Of a DNA stretch of 64,000 nt, positions 1-8,802 are shown one piece after another. The position numbers and the translations under genes are program-made. This DNA comes from Bipolaris cookei (taxonomy: Eukaryota; Ascomycota; Dothideomycetes; Pleosporales; Pleosporaceae). The DNA is taken from NCBI GenBank assembly GCA_002286855.1, contig NRSV01000050.1, positions 69,775 to 133,774 on the forward strand. Reading direction: 5' to 3'. Position 1 is the first letter of the stretch. Each line of letters begins with the position of its first letter. The notes beneath the pieces were generated by a model. It was not told the DNA's origin and made no database searches. It worked only from the letters and a program-made list of their open reading frames with translations.

Positions 1-269
1 GCTTGAATCCATCAAGCTGTATTATGCCATCGTTACGTGAGAGGATCTTGACTTCGTACCCGCGCGCCGCTCGGCTCCACTGCGCTTGGATAATCTGTGA
101 CTGGTCGCAAGTGTAGGTTTCGCCGTTCGCTGGCTTCCAACCAAATCCTGAGTCGGAGAATCGAGTCGCACCAGGCTTTCGGGAGAGGTTGAGATAAATG
201 TCGTTGAATGCCTCCCTGTGCGGCGTTAGCTTTCCCATCATACATATCGCGCAAAATTTGTCCTTACAT
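1..269 (-). CDS. POB3: FACT complex subunit Pob3, 5' end only (runs off the window)
   Basis: This is the N-terminal part of the histone chaperone subunit that pairs with Spt16 in FACT, which reorganises nucleosomes in the nucleus during transcription and replication. The frame from 214 down to 1 encodes about 71 residues with hallmark Pob3/SSRP1 phrases: FNDIYLNLSRKPG, then SGFGWKPANGE, AQWSRAARGYEVKI and GIIQLDGF. No ATG precedes this frame in the same exon. A 52-nt intron (267-216) has donor GTAAGG, branch point GCTAAC and acceptor CACAG. Splicing it joins AT (269-268) to G (215), giving ATG GAG GCA TTC, i.e. M-E-A-F-N-D. Fungal homologues typically begin ME(S/A)F, so I take this split ATG as the start. 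The rest of the gene lies left of position 1. The family call is strong and the split start is inferred. Confidence 0.88.
216..267 (-). other. Intron interrupting the POB3 start codon
   Basis: This 52-nt intron has a GTAAGG donor at 267, a GCTAAC branch site at 230-225 and a CACAG acceptor ending at 216. It separates the A and T of the start codon from its G. All signals match the other introns in the window. RNA evidence is lacking. Confidence 0.7.
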
Positions 270-3171
270 ATTAGCGATCGCACTGAAAATTACAATAGTC
301 GTGGAGGTAAAAGGTGGCGGAATTGGTTGCTGGGAAGGCAGCAGCAGCGTTGTTGTTGCTAGAAAGTTGTTGCTCTCACTGGTAAACGCGTTCTGTGATT
401 ATGTAATAAACTTAGTCGCCCGCCTCACGTGATAGCGCGCCTTCTTCTTTCGCGCCCTGTCACCATCATGTTACTTAACTCAAACATCCTAACCATCTTA
501 TATCTTACTTTGCTTTACTTTACTTCAAATTATGTAGATACATCATTAGAGGAGCTTCCATGGAGAAGCTTTGATCGATTAATGAATAGTAATGGTACCA
601 ATCTTTGCCACGAAAACATGGGTGCACACAGTACTTGAAGATTGCTTTCTAGTATTGAGATAAAATGTGACAATGAGTCGTAAATGCTTAGTATTTCACT
701 GCTAAGTGCACTGATGCATATCTTGCTGGAGGCTACAACGTACTGGCTATCAGCTTCAAGCAACTACAATCTCAACTCGCCCGATTCGCATGTTGATCTG
801 TTTGTCATGATATGATCAGACTAGTTGTTAGAAAGTCTCTCCCTTGATTCTTATCAATTTGCTTTCGTTGATAGCAATCCCATTGACCAAGGTAAACGTG
901 CTGATTCTAATCATCTGTGCACTACTTCTTATCGTCTGAGAGCTCAATACGAATATTCCACAGTTGAAATTTTCGACATCTACGACTAGTTTGGATGCAC
1001 AAGCCACAAAAAAGTGTCTTGGCAGGTATGAAATACCCACTGTCTGACTCGGGGTTGCGTGTCATTCGCTTACACTAACAACCAAAGCCTACGATGTCTG
1101 TCAATCTTAGTTTCTGCCACATCATGATCTGATAAATGAGCCGATACGGCCCAGAATATTCTATCTCTGTCGCTATATAATCGATTTACATATAGATTTC
1201 AGGGCACTGTGACTACATTGACGTCTGTTGAAGCAGAAAAGGGTAAGCAAATCCTGTACTATATGACTGCATAGGACGTGCCTTGGAAAATATGGCTATA
1301 CCCTGACTAGATTGAGTAATACTATATGTTATCTCTCAGATATAGTAAGCTATGTGTCGTGTTTTGAGTAGTTCCAAGTCGTTTGGTGTATTAATGGTGG
1401 GTCTTTTATTCAAAACAGGTATACCGGTAAACTTCAGAACGGCCCCGGTCACATCTCGGACCGTTTTATCCGATGACATGACGTCGCATGGGTTGATCTT
1501 TAGCGCTTCCAGTATAATGGTCGCCGCAAGTAATTGCTTATGGACGCTGTTTGCATTTCTTGATGGTATCGTTCATCCCAGCTTACCGGTAACTTGGATG
1601 TCTGAGGTAAAGCCGGAGTTCCGTCATGACGCAACATTTTCTCCGGGTACGTGTTCGCTTCTGCTAGACTGCAACTATGGTCCGATTATGGGCCCATCAT
1701 TGTCACAGCCTGGAACACCTGCCCCTAGCGACCGACTACGCCTACCGTCTGTCCACTCTTAGTGCCTTGGACTAGAATATGTGTTGTCACTAAGGTCTTT
1801 GTGGTAGTAGGCAATAGGCAGGGATACCCTTTGGCCGAGCTATGTGTACATATGCAACTATATACAATTCCCCATTTCTGCCTAGTCATACACACATATC
1901 CACGACGCTTTCCTTGTATTTTTAATTGAGGCTTGGTAACGAAGTAGGATAACATAGGACTGCTAATCTAAAAGAATGCAACAATGTCTGTATATCTCTC
2001 CACACAGTATCCCCCTTTCCAATTGGGTGTTTGAAGAATGTCAACGCAAGTAGTACATTGAAACACATGCAATACTCAGTAATTGCTTCAAGGCTGAGGA
2101 AGCCTGCGCCTATGCTGACACGTTTCTGACAAGACTCCAGATATTGCCTACACGTTTGGCCCGAGGCGGGGTCAAATACAGATACCAAGCTTCGCGAGCG
2201 GTTGTAAGCGATTCATAATATTCATTGGCTCAGCATAGCTGATTGGATGTTGAAATGAGACCTTTCGAGAGTCACTATTGACTAGTGCAGATCTTTGTTT
2301 TGTGCCATCGTGTTTTCATCGGGTCAAGATTTCTAGTATAGTCGTTTTACTTGCCTTTTAAGTGAAGTTTGATTAGCGAATTTTCGACTAATAGAGCGAG
2401 GTAACATAAAAATTACATCAGGAGATCTTATAAATACCCCTAGTGTTCCATGATCTACATAACTGGCCACGCTAGTACGCTATTTAGACGATATCTTAAC
2501 TGTGTATGTTAGATCTCTCTACAGGAAGGTTGAAGTATTGTGAACCAACTCCTTGATGAAGCACTCACCCGAATTGTTCGAATACTGATAGACCCTAGAT
2601 TTCCAAGACTAGCTTGTGGATTTTTATCCTTTGACACAATATGTATCGACTTTTGCGATTCCCCCTACAATAAGTAAGCCGTGCTCGCTTTCTCATCGCC
2701 TTTCCGATTTGAGATGACAACGATGGAGATGAAAAAAAGTGTTTTTAAAATGTTTAAAGAGTTTTCATGTTACGCTAACAATTCTAGGCTCGAGAGGAAG
2801 TGACAAAAGGCATCACTCTCTGTGATAAAGGGAGCAATACCTTGTAGCACGTCAATACTTGTGCAGCTTTGATCACTCAAACACAAATGATTGGTATTTA
2901 GCGAGAATGAATCAGGAACATACTACTTAATGAAAGGTGCCAGTATGTGTGATAGCTTGCCTGAATACCCGGAGACATACCACCAAGTTCAGCATGTCTA
3001 AATGAGTTTTGACTAGCGGCGCTAAATGGATTCCTTTTTCTTCTCTTCCAAAGAGGCTAAACCATTACACTACGTTCTCTTCGAAAACAGAATCACTACT
3101 GACAATTTTCGCCATCAGGTTAACTATCAAAATAGCTAAGAACTACAGGGTATGCATTGAGTCTCTGCAAC
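270..3171. other. Gene-poor, AT-rich stretch
   Basis: No reading frame here resembles a known protein, and the longest (1352-1762) has no recognisable motif. The first 150-200 bases contain the POB3 upstream region. The rest is AT-rich with scattered stops in every frame, as expected for old mutated repeats, but I could not assign any to a family. Confidence 0.5.
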
Positions 3172-3176
3172 TCAGC

Positions 3177-3439
3177 TGTGATAGGCTAGAGCCTAGTTGG
3201 TGTGTTGTACCTCGATGGAATCTCGGCCTGCTCCTAAAATCCGGATGCCACCTAGAGCTCCGAGTCTCGCCGAGACTCGGTGCGCTCTGACCGACAACCG
3301 GAGCGACTAGGTCTTATCGACTCGATTGTGCAGGGGCAGCTAGCACTGTATATAGATAGCTACGTAGCTCAGAAGCTCAGTTCTCTATCGAATACAATCT
3401 TGTTACCAGGCATCGGCAACCTTTGCGCAGCCTCTCACA
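3177..3439 (+). repeat. 5' LTR of the chromovirus
   Basis: This 263-bp repeat is the same as 5839-6101. It has TG...CA ends with an inverted TGTGA/TCACA terminus and is preceded by target-site copy TCAGC. Confidence 0.93.
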
Positions 3440-3463
3440 TTTTGTATTCGATCCCCTCCGAGC

Positions 3464-3734
3464 AGCTGGTGTGGCCGTCCCCCAGTGCTCTATCAACGGA
3501 AAATTGCAAGACCTGCTTCTAAGCAGTGAGCACACGACAACGGAACGAACTACGAGGATTACTCCGAGGTAGTAACAGGTAGCTGGTGTGGCCGTCCCCC
3601 AGTACCTAGCGAACGATCAAGCGACAACACGATCGCAAGATTTATTTTTACGCAGAGAACAAAGCGACAACGGAACGGACTACTAAGGGTTACCCTGAAG
3701 TAGTAACAGGTAGCTGGTGTGGCCGTCCCCCAGT
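3464..3734 (+). repeat. Leader repeats of the chromovirus
   Basis: A 23-bp motif (begins AGCTGGTGTGGCC, ends CCCCCAGT) occurs at 3464, 3581 and 3712. Between copies lies related sequence, such as GACAACGGAACG and AGTAACAGG, giving imperfect units of about 117 and 131 bp. They sit just inside the 5' LTR, where primer binding and packaging signals are expected. Their role is unknown. Confidence 0.8.
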
Positions 3735-3772
3735 ACTTAACGAGAACGACGCTAGTGTAGGAACCACAACGG

Positions 3773-5851
3773 TTGAGCGCCTACTTTTCGAAGAAGAACA
3801 CACCAGCGGAATGTAACTATGAAATCCACGACAAGGAATTGCTGGCTGTGATTCGAGGACTTGAAGAATGGGATGCTGAGCTTCGATCGGTAGAGAAATT
3901 CACGGTAATCACTGATCACAAGAATCTTGAGTACTTCATGAAACCACAAATGTTGAACGAAAGACAAGTCCGATGGTCGCTCATCTTGGGCAGGTACAAT
4001 ATGGAAATTCTCTACAGGCCAGGCAAGCAAAACATTCGAGCAGACACACTATCTCGACGGGAGCAGGACATGCCTGCAGATGTCAAGGATGAGAGACTGC
4101 AGAAGAGACTGATCCAGGTCCTAAAGCCTACCGCGTCATGTTACGAAGAAGTGGAAGAAAAGGACCTGATCGTTATGTCTGCAAGACTGCGCGCGCTACC
4201 AGCTGACACCCGAAGACACGACAACGAAGAAGTGCAGTACGAGCATGATATCGAGAGTCTCTGGGGGCAAGCACTGGATAACGATCATACGTACCAGGAA
4301 GCCCGGCAAGCAGTGGCAAGTCAGCAACGGCGATTTCCTATCGCACTCCAGATCAAGTGCTCAATTGCTGAATGCAAAGTCGAAAACCAGATGTTGTACT
4401 ACCGAGACCGGAAATGGGTACCTAACCACGAACCGCTGCGAACGTCCATCATCGAGCAGGTCCACACATCTGTTGTTACAGGCCATCCCGGCAGAGAAAT
4501 CACGTACAAGATGATTGCAAGAGACTTTTTCTGGCCTGGAATGTCTAATGATATTCGACGATACATACGGAACTGCGATACATGCGGGAGGACAAAACCA
4601 TGGAGGGAAGGTCTCCAGGGCCTACTAAAACCTCTTCCGGTACCTGAGCAAATCTGGAAAGAAATCTCGATTGACTTCATCGACGGGTTACCAGAGAGTC
4701 AAGGTAAAACGAGCCTGATGGTCGTCACCGACCGCCTTAGCAAAGATGTAGTATTCGTGCCGCTAGCGAACACGGAAACGGAAACAGTGGTACAGGCTTT
4801 CATTACGTACGTGGTTGCATACCACTGGATTCCCGATGCAATCACGTCAGACCGAGGTACTCAGTTCGTTAGTGTCCTCTGGCGAAGACTTTGCGAAATC
4901 CTCCGCATTAACCGACGATTATCCACGGCTTTTCACCCTCAAACTGATGGATCTACAGAGCGTATGAACAGCACTTGGGAAACGTACATGAAGGCGTTTG
5001 TAAACTGGTCCCAACACGACTGGGCATCGCTATGTCCACTCGCGCAGATCGCGATACGAGGAAGAGAGGCAACGTCAACAAAGGTATCCCCCTTCTTTCT
5101 TCAGCATGGCTACAATATCGACCCGTTACAATTGGAAGTCCCCACTGGTACCAATAGACGAAGGTATCCTGCTTACGGACGATCTGATCAAGAAAAAGCC
5201 GAATCTATTGTCACGAAACTACGTCATCTGCTAGAACTAGCACAAGCGTCCATGGCACATGCACAGCAAGAACAAGAACGGCAAGCAAATAGATACCGTC
5301 AGGAGGCCCCACAGCTACACGTTGGCGACAAAGTATGGTTGAAGTTAGGCAAACAGTTTGCTACTGGCCGGAAATCTAGAAAACTTGACTGGAGGAGCGC
5401 AAAGTACACAGTGATTGAGGTAATCGATACCCACACGGTTCGACTCAACACGCCTCCAGGCCCTCACAACACGTTCCACGTTGACCGGCTCCGATTAGCA
5501 TCAACGGATCCCTTACCAAGCCAATCAAGAGACGATGACCAACCACTACCAATTCAGGTAGATACCGACGGCGCAGATATGTGGGAAATTGAGGACATCC
5601 TAGCAGAGGTAAGTCGACGACGAGGACGAGGAGTTAAATGGTGGTACGAAGTGAAATGGAAGGGCTACCATCTCCCAACGATGGAGCCTATAGAGAACCT
5701 TGCAAACACAGAAGCGAAGATTCGATGGGAACAGTTTACAAGACCTTATCGAGATCCCGATACAAAAACGCTTCCTGCAGGGTTCCGAAGGGGCTCGAAT
5801 GAACTCCATCCTGACGCTCCTGGAGAGGAGGAGGGTAATGTGATAGGCTAG
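3773..5851 (+). CDS. Truncated pol: RNase H remnant, integrase, chromodomain
   Basis: This open frame of 692 codons starts without a true ATG because the upstream pol has been deleted. Residues 1-95 are the end of reverse transcriptase/RNase H (FSKKNTPAECNYEIHDKELL, later GKQNIRADTLSRR). The integrase zinc site is H231, H238, C268, C271. The catalytic triad is D301, D360, E396 with D-35-E spacing. A chromodomain lies at about 603-657 (begins WEIEDIL, contains WWYEVKWKGY). Integrase inserts the DNA copy, and in chromoviruses the chromodomain is thought to direct insertion to marked chromatin. No stop interrupts the frame, whose end overlaps the 3' LTR start. Expression as a separate protein is doubtful; the first internal ATG would be around residue 56. 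Confidence 0.9.
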   Translation: MSAYFSKKNTPAECNYEIHDKELLAVIRGLEEWDAELRSVEKFTVITDHKNLEYFMKPQMLNERQVRWSLILGRYNMEILYRPGKQNIRADTLSRREQDMPADVKDERLQKRLIQVLKPTASCYEEVEEKDLIVMSARLRALPADTRRHDNEEVQYEHDIESLWGQALDNDHTYQEARQAVASQQRRFPIALQIKCSIAECKVENQMLYYRDRKWVPNHEPLRTSIIEQVHTSVVTGHPGREITYKMIARDFFWPGMSNDIRRYIRNCDTCGRTKPWREGLQGLLKPLPVPEQIWKEISIDFIDGLPESQGKTSLMVVTDRLSKDVVFVPLANTETETVVQAFITYVVAYHWIPDAITSDRGTQFVSVLWRRLCEILRINRRLSTAFHPQTDGSTERMNSTWETYMKAFVNWSQHDWASLCPLAQIAIRGREATSTKVSPFFLQHGYNIDPLQLEVPTGTNRRRYPAYGRSDQEKAESIVTKLRHLLELAQASMAHAQQEQERQANRYRQEAPQLHVGDKVWLKLGKQFATGRKSRKLDWRSAKYTVIEVIDTHTVRLNTPPGPHNTFHVDRLRLASTDPLPSQSRDDDQPLPIQVDTDGADMWEIEDILAEVSRRRGRGVKWWYEVKWKGYHLPTMEPIENLANTEAKIRWEQFTRPYRDPDTKTLPAGFRRGSNELHPDAPGEEEGNVIG

Positions 5852-6101
5852 AGCCTAGTTGGTGTGTTGTACCTCGATGGAATCTCGGCCTGCTCCTAAA
5901 ATCCGGATGCCACCTAGAGCTCCGAGTCTCGCCGAGACTCGGTGCGCTCTGACCGACAACCGGAGCGACTAGGTCTTATCGACTCGATTGTGCAGGGGCA
6001 GCTAGCACTGTATATAGATAGCTACGTAGCTCAGAAGCTCAGTTCTCTATCGAATACAATCTTGTTACCAGGCATCGGCAACCTTTGCGCAGCCTCTCAC
6101 A
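5839..6101 (+). repeat. 3' LTR of the chromovirus
   Basis: This is the second copy of the 263-bp LTR, preceded by a purine-rich tract and followed by target-site copy TCAGC (6102-6106). Confidence 0.93.
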
Positions 6102-6106
6102 TCAGC

Positions 6107-7102
6107 AGGGGGAATAGTGGACAAACCAGAATTTATATTTTTCCATATTGATTCTATGAATATTTCAGTTCACCTATACTTCACAGTAGGCCTTGGATGT
6201 TGGATGGCGTCGCCGGCGGAGATCTGGTTGGTGTCGCATGCGTCCGACAGACGTTTGGGGGATAGGGGTTATGCCGAACTCATACTTACGCCCGTAACTA
6301 TACAAGACACTCACGCAAATGCAATCAATCTGCATAGATCACAGAGCCCAATCATAATAAATGGATGAGGTATGTGGCGCACAACTGGGGCTGAGGCTGA
6401 ATGAAACAATTCGTCTCGGGGCTTTTAACCGATTGTGCTGGTGTATGTACGTATCGGATTAGTCTACTTTGCAATGACGTCGAATCGAGTACCAACAGGG
6501 ATCCATGCCTTTCTCCTTTTGGCTATAATACCCCATACATAATTGTGTATGTTTACACAAAATTGCGCAATGGATCATCTAAGTTTTGTGTGCATTAGCT
6601 CTTGACCCTAACTCTTATATTCAGAATACTGCCATAGCTCCCAGTTTGTTAACTCAGTGTTCTGCACCTGATTTACGGGATCAGCAATATCAACAACGCA
6701 CACTAACAAAGCAGTAGCGCCCTAACCGAAGTCCATGATTATGAGTGTTTTTATTAAAATATTCGCAGGAGAAGAAAAAGGTGGCAGAAGCGGGACGCTG
6801 GCTACTAGACACGGAGCTTCTCGAATAGTTCCAAGTGGCAAAGGAGATTAAAGGTACAGACATGGCGGAGTGGGCTCCATTTCAACTAACCCACTAAAAC
6901 AAAAACTTGTCCTCTGCTCCCCTCATCAAGGGCAGCACCGGCAGAAATTGATGGACTTGAAGAGGGAGGGGAAGAAGACAATGGTACGAAGGCAGGGGTG
7001 TCAAGGGGAAGATCTCCATGTTTGCCCTATATTTAAAGGCGACTCTCTAGTGGTCATAGACCCTTACAGGACCCAGGTAGCACTATAAATTTATTTGTTT
7101 AT
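6107..7102. other. No recognisable gene
   Basis: This is AT-rich sequence between the chromovirus and a solo LTR. Short frames exist, but none has a motif I recognise. Confidence 0.5.
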
Positions 7103-7347
7103 TGTTGAATGGACTTTATTGGCTAGCCAGCGCTTGGTGTTAGCAAGATGTCTAAGTCAATACAGCTAGTTGCACGGTGTACACAGCGTGCGGGTAAATG
7201 CGGGTGGCAAGTAACTATGGTTCATTGCTATCTCTGTTCTACGTTCAAAGGAAAAAGGGTTGATGTACTCCTGGGTCCGTGCACAGGTATCCGTGGGGAA
7301 CCGGAGTCAAGCGATCACTCCCTGAGTGCCTGATTTAGGTTCGGACA
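7103..7347. repeat. Solo LTR, copy 1 of a 245-bp family
   Basis: The repeat starts TGTTGAATGGAC and ends TTCGGACA, with a perfect 5-bp duplication TTTAT on both sides (7098-7102 and 7348-7352). A second copy of the same length is at 21251-21495 with a different duplication. With no internal domain, this is what LTR-LTR recombination leaves behind. The small frame inside it is not a gene. The superfamily cannot be told from an LTR alone. Confidence 0.88.
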
Positions 7348-7352
7348 TTTAT

Positions 7353-8698
7353 TTTGTTAAAATATTCTTCATCCAAAGCGTACTGGAAAGGTATAGTTGT
7401 GGTCGCTGTAAGTAGCAGAAGTTCTGGCTCCCAAACCGGGTCTTACGTATGGTAAAAGGACCACGAGATAAGGCTGTGCTACAAAGCCTTTACCTCCTTT
7501 TTTTTGTATTTTTTGGAGGGCTGGGATTGGCGTTTGGTTTGCTAGCGGCTTCGATCTTGGCCTAGGTCCTAGCGCTTCATATTTCAGCCCAACCGTTAGG
7601 TATTTGTTCTCCTTCCTGCGCTGTCGGCTAGCTTCATGTGCCTTTGTCTTTCCACACCTTTTGGTGCCTGTCCTGTTACGATGTTTTTGATATCTAAAAT
7701 CCTTCTCAAAAATTTTCTGTTTTAGCTTAATCCTGAGTGGTATATATATACTCTCTGTGTCCGTATGCAATAAGGTTACAGCGATCGGATAGCTCGGAAG
7801 CTCTACCCTGCACACAGCAGAGAGCATAAGAAGAGAACCTTGTACGCACGTACATAGGCAAGGATAAGAACAAGAATTTTGAATACACACACCTGTCTTT
7901 TGGCAACCCTTCTGCATTCGTGCAAACCCTCTTTAACCCCGCGCGCACATGCTTCGTACCTTGCTGTTTGTACCCGGTTCACGCTTATGCTAGCTAGCTA
8001 CAGAGCCTATTCAACACTCTGCGTTTTAAGTGCATGTCTTTAAAGGAGAAGTCTCTGCCTTCAGTAATTAATGAGCAAATAGCCCAGCTGGTTGGCTATC
8101 CGATCATTTAGTGGACTACAATACGTAGTACTGGAATAAACCCAGCCCCCATCAAAACAAAGCCGCTGTTTGTAACAAGCCGTCTTCACTACCACGCATT
8201 ATGAAAAAGATTTAATATGCCGGAGTGCTAGGGTTTAATGTACAGACTAATATTTTATAAGAGAGAATCGTATAACTATATAATGCTGGTGTGTAGTTCT
8301 GTCTTATTACTGTTGCGCTGATTTGTTGGGGGGAGTTTTTGTCTGGGTATTTTGGTCCACCGAGAGCCGACGTTGGATACGTGGTGTCTGATATGACATG
8401 GTTGCTGGTTCCCCTATACTTTAAAACATCACAATAAGAGCCATACTAGGCCTAAAAACAATTGGCATGTTGTTTCAATCGATTCAAAATTACATGTACC
8501 GGAATCTATAAGCTGATGCAGAACAGATACGGCATTAGTGTATTGGCGAAGTGGGGCGTGTCAAGCTTTACTTTTTCCGATGTTAATTTTTCTTCTGGAG
8601 CGGTAAACAATGAAAGCGCAAGCTGTTACACGACCGGCAATTTGTGGTTCAGCCAAGTCAGGCCACTGTAGTAGCATGGTACGCTTTGGGCAAGGACC
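7353..8698. other. No supported gene
   Basis: The stretch is AT-rich. A 182-codon minus-strand frame (7369-7917) ends close to the solo LTR and has no motif I recognise. The remainder holds only short frames. Confidence 0.45.
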
Positions 8699-8802
8699 TA
8701 AGCTAGCGGACCGGGTTTCGACTCACCCGGGGTTTCCGCTCACCCACGAGAAATCAACACCTTTATCAAAACACGTGTTTTCTTGCCACCCACATTGCCA
8801 AA

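Larger units (their letters stand above)
3177..6101 (+). mobile_element. Ty3/Gypsy chromovirus LTR retrotransposon with an internal deletion
   Basis: The element has two 263-bp LTRs that look identical by eye (3177-3439, 5839-6101). Each begins TGTGATAG and ends CTCACA. The element is flanked by a perfect 5-bp target duplication, TCAGC (3172-3176 and 6102-6106). A polypurine tract (about 5822-5835) abuts the 3' LTR. The internal part is only 2.4 kb: a non-coding leader and then an open frame starting inside RNase H. Gag, protease and most of reverse transcriptase are absent, so it cannot be autonomous. Matching LTRs and an intact duplication suggest a recent insertion. Confidence 0.93.

Noticed and set aside
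1352..1762. 136-codon plus-strand frame
   Set aside because: No start context, motif or neighbouring exon. Neither it nor the opposite strand gave a recognisable protein.
3440..3465. tRNA T-arm-like string (ATTCGATCCCC) right after the 5' LTR
   Set aside because: It could be related to a primer-binding site, but no complete tRNA fold or clear match to a tRNA 3' end can be shown by eye.
7148..7333. 61-codon frame present in both solo LTR copies
   Set aside because: It lies wholly inside the LTR and is conserved only because the repeat is copied.
7369..7917. 182-codon minus-strand frame ending beside the solo LTR
   Set aside because: Mixed composition without any motif. It starts in AT-rich sequence and may be a repeat-derived chance frame.
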